From contig NC_069131.1 in NCBI RefSeq assembly GCF_026914265.1, forward strand, positions 6,533,001 through 6,597,000: 64,000 bases of DNA, given 5' to 3'. A model generated the notes under the pieces. It made no database searches. It was given only the letters and a program-made list of their open reading frames with translations, and was not told the origin of the DNA. The translations under genes and the position numbers were made by a program. Within the stretch, counting starts at the first letter, position 1, and every line of letters starts with the position of its first letter. Source of the DNA: Mya arenaria (Eukaryota > Mollusca > Bivalvia > Myida > Myidae). Positions 21,050-33,000 of this stretch are shown here, in pieces.

Positions 21050-24000
21050 GTAACCATACGGTTTTATTCTTTGAAGACAAAAGGAAATTACCGGGTATTA
21101 GGAAATAATTCAACCTCATATGTGTCACAGTACCGATACCTATACAGGTTATGGGAAAGTGTGTAAGCAGTCTTGTAGATGAGTAATGGAGTAATGGAGC
21201 GCTATCCCTCTTAGCGAGAGGTCCTAGATTGGAGCCCCAGTCTGACTGCTCATTTTTCTAACACAAGACACTTAGCGCCCAACAGTGCCCATGGCAGCAC
21301 TGTTTAGCATTGTTTAATAGCAATATGACGTGCTCAAAGTGTTGCTTTTAGCACTGTTTAGCAATATGACGCTCAAAGTGTTGCTTATGTGTATCTCTAT
21401 TAAAGCAGTGGTGTTCATTAAATAAGAGTAGTTTGCAGGGAAGTATGTCAAGGTACCTTTACCTATACAGGTTGTGAGAAGATATGTGAAGCTCAGTTAG
21501 TAGAGCACTTGCCCTGTAAACGAAGGAATTTTACCAAGAAACATTTCCTAAAGTAGTTTTAGTTGTGAATAAAAAACACTACTTTCGATTTAATAGATCT
21601 GCAAAGACATTAATGCTTGATTGAAAAAATGATAGACATATCTTTTCTCTAGTTCCACAGATCTCTATCAAGGGGAAATCTCCTTCCTGGCAGTCGTTGT
21701 GTGGAGTACAGGGACACAATCAGGTGGGAAAAGTTTCAGGATGGATTTCCAAATCTCTTTATAGAGGACGTACATCGTATGATGGGAAAAGATGGTGAGT
21801 CTTATGGTTAGCTTGAGATAATTTGAGATCTGATAGTTTAAGCTGATTTTTTTTACAACGATTATGAAAAAATTCTTACAACATTATATTAATAACTTTC
21901 ATTGTTACCATGTAACTCAAGAGTGTGGTTTCGTAAATCGGGGAAATAGGAATACCTGGAGGTCACCCAGTTGTCCGGCTGAGTGACCGCCATCCACACT
22001 CACATGCTCCTTAGCAAGGAATTGAATCCAGGGGGCCTTGGTAAGAAGCTAACCATTGAGCTTACTGAGCAGCTGAATCAGATATGTCTGAGTGGACAAA
22101 TAAGGCTGCATATATTTAATAACAATGAATATTGAACAATATACTTTGACCTTATTCTTATTCTATGTAAGATGGGGTTTTTCAAATCAAACACTTTTAT
22201 TATCAAAGGCTAATGCTTGATGCTATTTTAGTATAAAAAAGTAATTTGGAAGCAAGATATTGATCTAAAGCAATGTGCTTGAACTAATCAATAAAGCTTG
22301 CTATAACTTTCAATTTACTGTGTATTTCAGTTATCTTTCTTGGCAGTTTCCATGACCCAAGTGTGATATTCGAGCAACTGTCTGTCCTGTATATGTTTCC
22401 AAGGTAATACTGATTGTGATAATTATTATATATGAGTAATCGATACTGCACCCAAAACGAGAGATAATGAAATTGTAGGATAATGCAAAATAATGTACAA
22501 TTTCAATCACTCTGGTAACGGGTGAAGTAACTGTTTTGTATGATATGTTGAAGGACAACTTTAAATTACAAGTTGTGGTATAAGTATATAAAGACTAAAG
22601 TTCTATTTTTTCTGTAAGCAGTTATTGAATGTTCAAGCTCCACCTACTTGTTACCGTGCCAATATATTAATATATGAACCAAATTATATTCAATCCCGAC
22701 AGAAGTAATTCAATAATTATTTTTTAAACCTGTTGATTTTGCTGTGCCAAAAAAGCTTCAAAATTTTAGCACCAAGAATAGAACATTTTTTTAGCTCACC
22801 TGTCACGTAGTGACAAGGTGAGCTTTTGTGATCACTCTTCGTCCGTCGTCCGTCCGTCCGTCCGTCCGTCCGTTCACAATTGCTTGTGAACACAATAGAG
22901 GTCACAATTTTGACCTAATCTTTATGAAACTTGGTCAGACTGATCATCTCTATAAAATCTAGGTCAAGTTTGATATTGGGTCATCTGGGGTCAACAACTA
23001 GGTCACTAGGTCAATTAGTAGAAAAACCTTGTGAACACAATAGAGGTCACAATTTTAGCCTAATCTCAATGCAACTTGGTCAGAATGGTCATCTCTATAA
23101 AATCTAGGTCAAGTTCGATATTGGGTCATCCACGGTCAATAATTAGGTCACTAGGTCAATTAGTAGAAAAACCTTGTGAACACAATAGAGGTCACAATTT
23201 TAGCCTAATCTCAATGCAACTTGGTCAGAATGATCATCTCTATAAAATCTAGGTCAAGTTCGATATTGGATCATCCGCGGTCAACAACTAGGTCACTAGG
23301 TCAATTAGTACAAAAACCTTGTGAACACAATAGAGGTCACAATTTTAGCCTAATCTCAATGCAACTTCGTCAGAATAATCATCTCTATAAAATCTAGGTC
23401 AAGTTCGATATTGGGTCATCCGCAGTCAATAACTAGGTCACTAGGTCAATTATTAGAAAAACCTTGTGAACACAACAGAGGTCACAATTTTGACCTAATC
23501 TTTATGAAACTTGGTCAGACTGATCATCTCTATGAAATCTAGGTCAAGTTCGATATTGGGTCATCTGGGGTCAAAAACTAGGTCAGTAGGTCAATTAGTA
23601 GAAATACCTTGTGAACACATTAGAGGTCACAATTTTAGCCTAATCTCAATGCAACTTGGTCAGAATGATCATCTCTATAAAATCTAGGTCAAGTTCGATA
23701 TTGGGTCATCCGCGGTCAATAACTAGGTCACTAGGTCAATTAGTAGAAAAACCTTGTGAACACAATAGAGGTCACAATTTTAGCCTAATCTCAATGCAAA
23801 TTGGTCAGAATGATCATCGCTGTAAAATGTAGGTCAAGTTTGATATTGGGTCATTCACGGTCAATAACTAGGTCACTAGGTCAATTAGTACAAAAACCTT
23901 GTGAACACAATAGAGGTCACAATTTTAGCCTAATCTCAATGCAACTTGGTCAGAATGATCATCTCTATAAAATCTAGGTCAAGTTCGATATTGGGTCATC

Positions 24001-27000
24001 CGCGGTCAATAACTAGGTCACTAGGTCAATTAGTACAAAAACCTTGTGAACACAATAGAGGTCACAATTTTAGGCTAATCTTAATGCAACTTGGTCAGAA
24101 TGATCATCTCTATAAAATCTGGGTCAAGTTCGATATTGGGTCATACGGAGTCAATAACTAGGTCACTAGGTCAATTATTAGAAAAACCTTGTGAACAAAA
24201 TAGAGGTCACAATTTTAGCCTTATCTTAATGAAACTTGGTCAGAATGATCATCTTAACATAAGCTAGGTCAAGTTCCATATTGGGTCAACCCAGGTCAAA
24301 AACTAGGTCACTAGGTCAATTAGTAGAAAAACCTTGTGAACACAATAGAGGTCACAATTTTAGCCTAATCTCAATGCAACTTGGTCAGAATGATCATCTC
24401 TATAAAATGTAGGTCAAGTTCGATATTGGGTCATCCGCGGTCAACAACTAGGTCACTAGGTCAATTAGTACAAAAACCTTGTGAACACAATAGAGGTCAC
24501 AATTTTAGCCTAATCTCAATGCAAGTTGGTCAGTATAATCATCTCTATAAAATCTAGGTCAAGTTCGATATTGGGTCATCCGCAGTCAATAACTAGGTCA
24601 CTAGGTCAATTATTAGAAAAACCTTGTGAACACAACAGAGGTCACAATTTTGACCTAATCTTTATGAAAATTGGTCAGACTGATCATCTCTATGAAATCT
24701 AGGTCGAGTTCGATATTGGGTCATCTTGGGTCAAAAACTAGGTCAGTAGGTCAATTAGTAGAAATACCTTGTGAACACATTAGAGGTCACAATTTTAGCC
24801 TAATCTCAATGCAACTTGGTCAGAATGATCATCTCTATAAAATTTAGGTCAAGTTCGATATTGGGTCATCCGCGGTCAATAACTAGGTCACTAGGTCAAT
24901 TAGTAGAAAAACCTTGTGAACACAATAGAGGTCACAATTTTAGCCTAATCTCAATGCAACTTGGTCAGAATGATCATCGCTATAAAATGTAGGTCAAGTT
25001 TGATATTGGGTCATTCACGGTCAATAACTAGGTCACTAGGTCAATTAGTACAAAAACCTTGTGAACACAATAGAGGTCACAATTTTAGCCTAATCTCAAT
25101 GCAACTTGGTCAGAATGATCATCTCTATAAAATCTAGGTCAAGTTCGATATTGGGTCATCTGCAGTCAATAACTAGGTCACTAGGTCAATTAAAACCTTG
25201 TGAACACAATAGAGGTCACAATTTTAGGCTAATCTTAATGCAACTTGGTCAGAATGATCATCTCTATAAAATCTGGGTCAAGTTCGATATTGTGTCATAC
25301 GCAGTCAATAACTAGGTCACTAGGTCAATTATTAGAAAAACCTTGTGAACAAAATAGAGGTCACAATTTTAGCCTTATCTTAATGAAACTTGGTCAGAAT
25401 GATCATCTTAACATAAGCTAGGTCAAGTTCCATATTGGGTCAACCCAGGTCAAAAACTAGGTCACTAGGTCAATTAGTAGAAAAACCTTGTGAACACAAT
25501 AGAGGTCACAATTTTAGGCTTAACTCAATTCAACTTGGTCAGACTGATCATCTTTATAAAATCTAGGTCAAGTTCGATATTGGGTCATTCGCGGTCAATA
25601 ACTAGGTCACTAGGTCAATTAGTATAAAAACCTTGTGAACACAATAGAGGTCACAATTTTAGCCTAATCTTAATGAAACTTGGTCAGAATGATCATCTTA
25701 ACATAAGCTAGGTCAAGTTCCATATTGGGTCAACCCAGGTCAAAAACTAGGTCACTAGGTAAATTAGTAGAAAAACCTTGTGAACACAATAGAGGTCACA
25801 ATTTTAGGCTTATCTCAATTCAACTTGGTCAGAATGATCATCTCTAGAACAATATAGGTCAAGATCGATATTGGGTCATTCGCGGTCAATAACTAGGTCA
25901 CTAGGTCAATTAGTAGAAAAACCTTGTGAACACAACAGAGGTCACAACTTAAGCCTAATCTTAATGTTACTTGGTCAGAATGATCATCTCTATAAAATCT
26001 AGGTCAAGTTCGATATTGGGTCAATTACCGTCAATAACTAGGTCACTAGGTCAATTAGTAGAAAAACCTTGTGAACACAATAGAGGTCACAATTTTAGCC
26101 TAATCTCAATGCAACTTGGTCAGAATGATCATCTCTATAAAATCTAGGTCAAGTTCGATATTGGGTCATCCGCGGTCAATAACTAGGTCACTAGGTCAAT
26201 TAGTACAAAAACCTTGTGAACACAATAGAGGTCACAATTTTAGGCTAATCTTAATGCAACTTGGTCAGAATGATCATCTCTATAAAATCTGGGTCAAGTT
26301 CGATATTGGGTCATACGGAGTCAATAACTAGGTCACTAGGTCAATTATTAGAAAAACATTGTGAACAAAATAGAGGTCACAATTTTAGCCTTATCTTAAT
26401 GAAACTTGGTCAGAATGATCATCTTAACATAAGCTAGGTCAAGTTCCATATTGGGTCAACCCAGGTCAAAAACTAGGTCACTAGGTCAATTAGTAGAAAA
26501 ACCTTGTGAACACAATAGAGGTCACAATTTTAGCCTAATCTCAATGCAACTTGGTCAGAATGATCATCTCTATAAAATGTAGGTCAAGTTCGATATTGGG
26601 TCATCCGCGGTCAACAACTAGGTCACTAGGTCAATTAGTACAAAAACCTTGTGAACACAATAGAGGTCACAATTTTAGCCTAATCTCAATGCAAGTTGGT
26701 CAGTATAATCATCTCTATAAAATCTAGGTCAAGTTCGATATTGGGTCATCCGCAGTCAATAACTAGGTCACTAGGTCAATTATTAGAAAAACCTTGTGAA
26801 CACAACAGAGGTCACAATTTTGACCTAATCTTTATGAAAATTGGTCAGACTGATCATCTCTATGAAATCTAGGTCGAGTTCGATATTGGGTCATCTTGGG
26901 TCAAAAACTAGGTCAGTAGGTCAATTAGTAGAAATACCTTGTGAACACATTAGAGGTCACAATTTTAGCCTAATCTCAATGCAACTTGGTCAGAATGATC

Positions 27001-30000
27001 ATCTCTATAAAATTTAGGTCAAGTTCGATATTGGGTCATCCGCGGTCAATAACTAGGTCACTAGGTCAATTAGTAGAAAAACCTTGTGAACACAATAGAG
27101 GTCACAATTTTAGCCTAATCTCAATGCAACTTGGTCAGAATGATCATCGCTATAAAATGTAGGTCAAGTTTGATATTGGGTCATTCACGGTCAATAACTA
27201 GGTCACTAGGTCAATTAGTACAAAAACCTTGTGAACACAATAGAGGTCACAATTTTAGCCTAATCTCAATGCAACTTGGTCAGAATGATCATCTCTATAA
27301 AATCTAGGTCAAGTTCGATATTGGGTCATCTGCAGTCAATAACTAGGTCACTAGGTCAATTAAAACCTTGTGAACACAATAGAGGTCACAATTTTAGGCT
27401 AATCTTAATGCAACTTGGTCAGAATGATCATCTCTATAAAATCTGGGTCAAGTTCGATATTGTGTCATACGCAGTCAATAACTAGGTCACTAGGTCAATT
27501 ATTAGAAAAACCTTGTGAACAAAATAGAGGTCACAATTTTAGCCTTATCTTAATGAAACTTGGTCAGAATGATCATCTTAACATAAGCTAGGTCAAGTTC
27601 CATATTGGGTCAACCCAGGTCAAAAACTAGGTCACTAGGTCAATTAGTAGAAAAACCTTGTGAACACAATAGAGGTCACAATTTTAGGCTTAACTCAATT
27701 CAACTTGGTCAGACTGATCATCTTTATAAAATCTAGGTCAAGTTCGATATTGGGTCATTTACCGTCAATAACTAGGTCACTAGGTCAATTAGTAGAAAAA
27801 CCTTGTGAACACAATAGAGGTCACAATTTTAGCCTAATCTTAATGAAACTTGGTCAGAATGATCATCTTAACATAAGCTAGGTCAAGTTCCATATTGGGT
27901 CAACCCAGGTCAAAAACTAGGTCACTAGGTAAATTAGTAGAAAAACCTTGTGAACACAATAGAGGTCACAATTTTAGGCTTATCTCAATTCAACTTGGTC
28001 AGAATGATCATCTCTAGAACAATATAGGTCAAGATCGATATTGGGTCATTCGCGGTCAATAACTAGGTCACTAGGTCAATTAGTAGAAAAACCTTGTGAA
28101 CACAACAGAGGTCACAACTTAAGCCTAATCTTAATGTTACTTGGTCAGAATGATCATCTCTATAAAATCTAGGTCAAGTTCGATATTGGGTCAATTACCG
28201 TCAATAACTAGGTCACTAGGTCAATTAGTAGAAAAACCTTGTGAACACAATAGAGGTCACAATTTTAGCCTAATGTTAATGCAACTTGGTCAGAATGATC
28301 ATCTCTATAAAATCTGGGTCATGTTCGATATTGGGTCATCCGCGGACAATAACTAGGTCACTAGGTCAGATATTAGAAAAACCTTATGAACACAATAGAG
28401 GTCACAATTTTTGCAACTTGGTCAGAATGATCATTTCTATAACATCTAGGTCAAGTTCGACATTGGTCCATCCTCGGTCAATAACTAGGTCACTAGGTCA
28501 ATTAGTAAAAAAACCTTGTGAACACAATAGAGATCACAATTTTAGCCTAATCTTAATGAAACTTGGACAGAATGATCATCTTAACATATGCTAGGTCAGG
28601 TTCGATATCTCCTTAACCCCTTGGCCAATCATGATGAAACTTGGCAGGGATGTTCCTTGCATGAAGCTCTACCAAAGTTGTTCAAAGACATGGATTCCAT
28701 GCGAAACTCTGGTTGCCGTGGTAACCGATAAGAAAAACTTAAAAAAATTTCTCCTCCAAAACCACAAGGCCTAGAGCTTTGATATTTGATATGTAGCATC
28801 ACCTAATGGACCTCTACCAAGATTTTTCAAATTATGCCCCTGGGGTCAAAAATGACCCCGCCCCGGGTCACGTGGTTTACATAGACTTAGATATGGAAAA
28901 CTTAACAAATCTTCTCCAAAACTAGAAGTCCTAGGGCTTTGATATTTGGCATGTATAATTACTTTATGGACATCTACCAAGATTGTTCTAATTATGCCTC
29001 TGGAGTGATAAGAGGCCCTGCCCGGGGGTCGCAAGTTTTACATAGGCTTATTTAGTGAAAACTTAAAATCTTGTCTAAAACCACAAGGCCTAGGCATTTG
29101 ATATATGGTATGTAGCTTTACCTTGTGGTTCTCTACCGAGATTATTCAAATTATGCCCCTGAAGTGATAAGAGGCCCCACCTAGGGGGTCACAAGTTTTA
29201 CATAGGCTTATATAAGGAAAGTGTTTAAAAATCTTCTTGTCTGAAAAGCAAGGCCTACGCATTCAATATTTGGTATGTATCATAACCAAGTGGTCCTCTA
29301 CCAAGATTGTTCAATTTATGCCCCTGGGGAGAAGAGGCCCTATCCTGGGGGGAGTCACAAGTTTTGCATAGGCTTATATAGAACAAAAAACTTCTTGTCT
29401 TAACCAACAAGACATTGGCATTTTATATGTGGCATAACCTAGTGGCCCGCTACCAGGATTGTTCAATTTGTGCACCTGTGGTGAAAAGAGGCCTCACCCT
29501 GGGTGTCACAAGTTTTACATAGGCTTATATAGGAAAAAACTTTAAAATTTTCTTGTCTGAAGCCACAAGGACTAGGTCTTAAATATTTGGTTTGAAGCAT
29601 TGCCTACTGATAGGGTCATGTGGGGTAAAAAACTAGGTCAGTGGGACAAATAAAAGAGTGGCCTCTAGGGGCCATACTTTTCATTGGATCTTTATGATAA
29701 TAGGTCAGAATGTTCACTTTATTTAGCAAAGCTACAGGTGAGCGATACAGGGCCATCATGGCCCTCTTGTTTTATTTCTTTTGATTAATTTAATTTTTAT
29801 TCACAACGATAGCGTTTGAAACCAGTGTTTCTAAGGCATTGCTATCCTAAAAAAATGAAAATAGAATTGAAATGATTAGTCGGGGAAAAAAAGGTCATTG
29901 TGTCTTTATAAAATATTTCTTAATAAACCAAAGACATGTATTTTTGCTATGTTCCTAACAAGTGTTTTAGCTAAAGAGTTCTGGATGGGTGATGCACCCT

Positions 30001-33000
30001 GTCGTTTTTGCTATTACCCTTCTGCCCCAAGGGAGACCAGCCTGGGCACCCATCTGTCTTCATACGCTCAAAGCTTATGACTGTCAAAGTTTTCTTAAAT
30101 TCTTTTGTTTCGATTAAAAGTATATAAATAAAACTTACTATGAGAATACAATATTACTTCAAATAAACACAACTACCTACATTCTTTTTATCAAATTCAT
30201 AGTTCTAGTACTTCATAGCCCCATACAATGGGCTCTTATTATGCTTAGCACCCTGTCCTTCTTCCGCAGCACCCTACCCTTTTTAAAACCTGGCTCACAT
30301 CCTTATAACTAAATTTTATTTCAACACATCAACAGGTACTTGGCCAGATCCTTTCACTTCATCCTGCCCTATTTCCCCACAGGGACCATGGAAAGAGTGG
30401 ACACAGAGGGCCAGATTGCTACTGCCAAGGTAAAAATGTCATACCAGAGGGCAGGGTGGCTACTGCCAAGGTAATAATGTAATACAAGAAGGCAAGATGG
30501 CTACTGCCAAGTTAATAATGTCCTGCTAGAGAGCATGTTGGCTACTGCCAGATTATAATGTCCTTCTAGGGGGTAAGATGGCTACTGCCAAGGTAATAAG
30601 GCCTTACTAGAGGGCCAGATGGCTACTTCCAATGTAATAATGTAATATTAGAGGGCAAGATGGGTACTTCCAAGGTAATAATGCCTTACTAGAGGGCACG
30701 ATGGCTACTTCCAAGGTAATAATGCCTTACTAGAGGGCATGATGGCTACTTCCAAGGTAATAATGCCTTACTAGAGGGCACGATGGCTACTGCCAAGGTA
30801 ATAAAGCCATACTAGAAGGCCAGATGGCTACTTCCAAGGTAATAATGTCATACTAGAGGGCCAGATGGCTACTTCCAAGGTAATAATGCCTTACTAGAGG
30901 GCACGATGGCTACTGCCAAGGTAATAAGGCCAAACTAGAGGGCCAGATGGCTACTTCCAAGGTAATAATGTCATACAGGAGGGCCAGATGGCTATTGCCA
31001 AGGTAATAAGGCCATACTGGAGGGCCATATGGCTACTGCCAAGGTAATTATGTCATACTGGAGGGCCAGATGGCTATGTCCAATGTAATAATGTCATACT
31101 AGAGGGCCATATGGCTACTGCCAAGGTAATAAAGCCATACTAGAGGGCCAGATTGCTACTGCCAAGGTAATATTGTCCTACTTGAGGGACAGATTGCTAC
31201 TGCCAAGGTAATAATGTCATTCTAGAGGGCCAGATTGCTGCTGCCAAGGTAATACTGTCATACTGGAGGGCCAGATTGCTGCTGCCAAGGTTATATTGCC
31301 CTTTTAGAGAGCCAAATTGCTACTGCCAAGGTAATTATGTCATACCAGAGGGCCCGATTGCTACTGCCAATGTTTTAATGTCCTACCAGAGGGCCTGTTT
31401 GCTACTGCCAACGTTATTATGTTATACTAGAGGGCCAGATTGCTTCTGACATGCCCTACGGGCCAGATTTCTATTGCAAACGTATTGGGATTTCATACCC
31501 TATTTTCTTGATCTGGATTTTAGTGAGTATTGACAATTAAAAGTGCTTACAAAAAGTATTATTATACCATCATTTGTTCAAGACCCTGGCCAGCATGATG
31601 TCCGCTATTCCCTTAACAGCGAGAGGCCCGGTACAGATCTGTATATTTGATATCCACGCACTTCAAGAGAGGTTCTACTTTTCGGATAACATTATTCCAA
31701 GGTACGGCTTACTGAAATTTGATGGTGTAAATACACTTTGGAACTATATTATGAATATTTGACTAGTACTTTTATCATGCAGATACTTATTGATAGCATT
31801 AGACTGGTCGTTTATATATTGGTGAGCATTTCAAAGTATTTTCAGAAAGATCATTTACTTGTATATAAAATTGAAAACGTGAGCAATGACAGTTGGTTTT
31901 GACCAGCTGACTGATAGGCCAAGCTATCCATCATTCTTTCAAAGACATAACTTGTCTAATGTCTCCAATGGCAATTTTATACTGTTATTTCCATCCATGT
32001 ATCCATCTAGATCATTTTGTAACCTAATCCACTCTGTGTTGATATACAAAATCCATTGCATCAGACAGTGTACTCATATTCATGAATGTTTGTATACATT
32101 GCATACACTTTTTTAGGTTGTGTAACATGTATTTCAAGGTTGGAGTCAGCGATCCCAATGCTACTGGAGACCATCATAGGCCTGCCAGACAAGGACAAAA
32201 TCGCGGTGGCATTCCCAGACGATGGGGCATTCAAGCGCTTCCACCAGTTTTTCCCCGATTATGACACTGTCACGTGCGTGAAGATCAGGGACGGAAACAC
32301 GAGGATTGTCAAGGTCAAGGACGGTATGTAGCATTATTTTTTATAGGTGAAGATCAGGGACGTGAACAAGAGGAATGTCAAGGTCAAGGATGGTATGTAG
32401 CAGTATGTTTTATAGGTGAAGATCAGAGGCGGAAACACAAGGATTGTCAAGGTCAAGCACGGTACGTAGCATTATTTTTTATAGGTGAAGATCAGGGACG
32501 TGAACAAGAGGAATGTCAAGGTCAAGGATGGTATATAGCAGTATGTTTTATAGGTGAAGATCAGAGACGGGAACAAGGGGATCGTCAAGGTCAAGGACGG
32601 TATGTAGCAGTATGTTTTATAGGTGAAGATCAGAGACGGGAACAAGAGGACTGTCAAGGTCAAGGACGGTATATAGCATTATGTTTTATAGGTGAAGATC
32701 AGGGACGTGAAGAAGAGGACTGTCAAGGCCAAGGACAGTATGAAGCATTATGTTTTATAGTTGAAGATCAGGGACTGAAACAAGAGGATTGTCAAAGTCA
32801 AGGACGGTATGTAGAATTTTGTTTTATAGGTGGAGATCAGTGACGGGAAGAAGAGGATTGTCAAGGTCAAGGACGGTATATAGCATTATGTTTTATAGGT
32901 GAAGATTAGGGATGGGAAGACGAGGGTTGTCTAGGTAAAGGACGGTATGTAGCATTATGTTATATAGGTGAAGATCAGGAACGGAAACAAGAGGACTGTC

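Larger units (their letters stand above)
22793..29772. mobile_element. Hairpin-capped tandem-core element (pearl/Helitron-like), about 7 kb
   Basis: The left end is a hairpin (AGCTCACCT-GTCAC-gta-GTGAC-a-AGGTGAGCT, 22793-22824), then a (CGTC)n tract (about 22845-22873), then about 39 tandem 145-bp units (22886-28600), then about six units of a second core of roughly 160-170 bp (28620-29620). The right end has GCTACAGGTGAGCG and a hairpin GGGCC-atcat-GGCCC (29750-29764) followed by CTTGTTTT. I recognise this repeat class as abundant in bivalve genomes. No transposase is encoded, so it must be mobilised in trans if at all. Confidence 0.75.
22404..30335 (+). other. Pyrophosphokinase-like intron 3 (7.9 kb)
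   Basis: Almost entirely filled by the hairpin-capped tandem element at 22793-29772. The first 390 bp and last 560 bp are AT-rich unique sequence without recognisable exons. Ends ACATCAACAG. Confidence 0.85.

Noticed and set aside
23946..28594. Repeated ~70-aa frames in the 145-bp array
   Set aside because: They recur in each repeat, start anywhere in the unit and are terminated within two units; they reflect the repeat and not a gene.
32274..32843. 189-aa open frame in intron 6
   Set aside because: It lies in a frame different from exon 6 and is an artefact of the 69-bp repeat.
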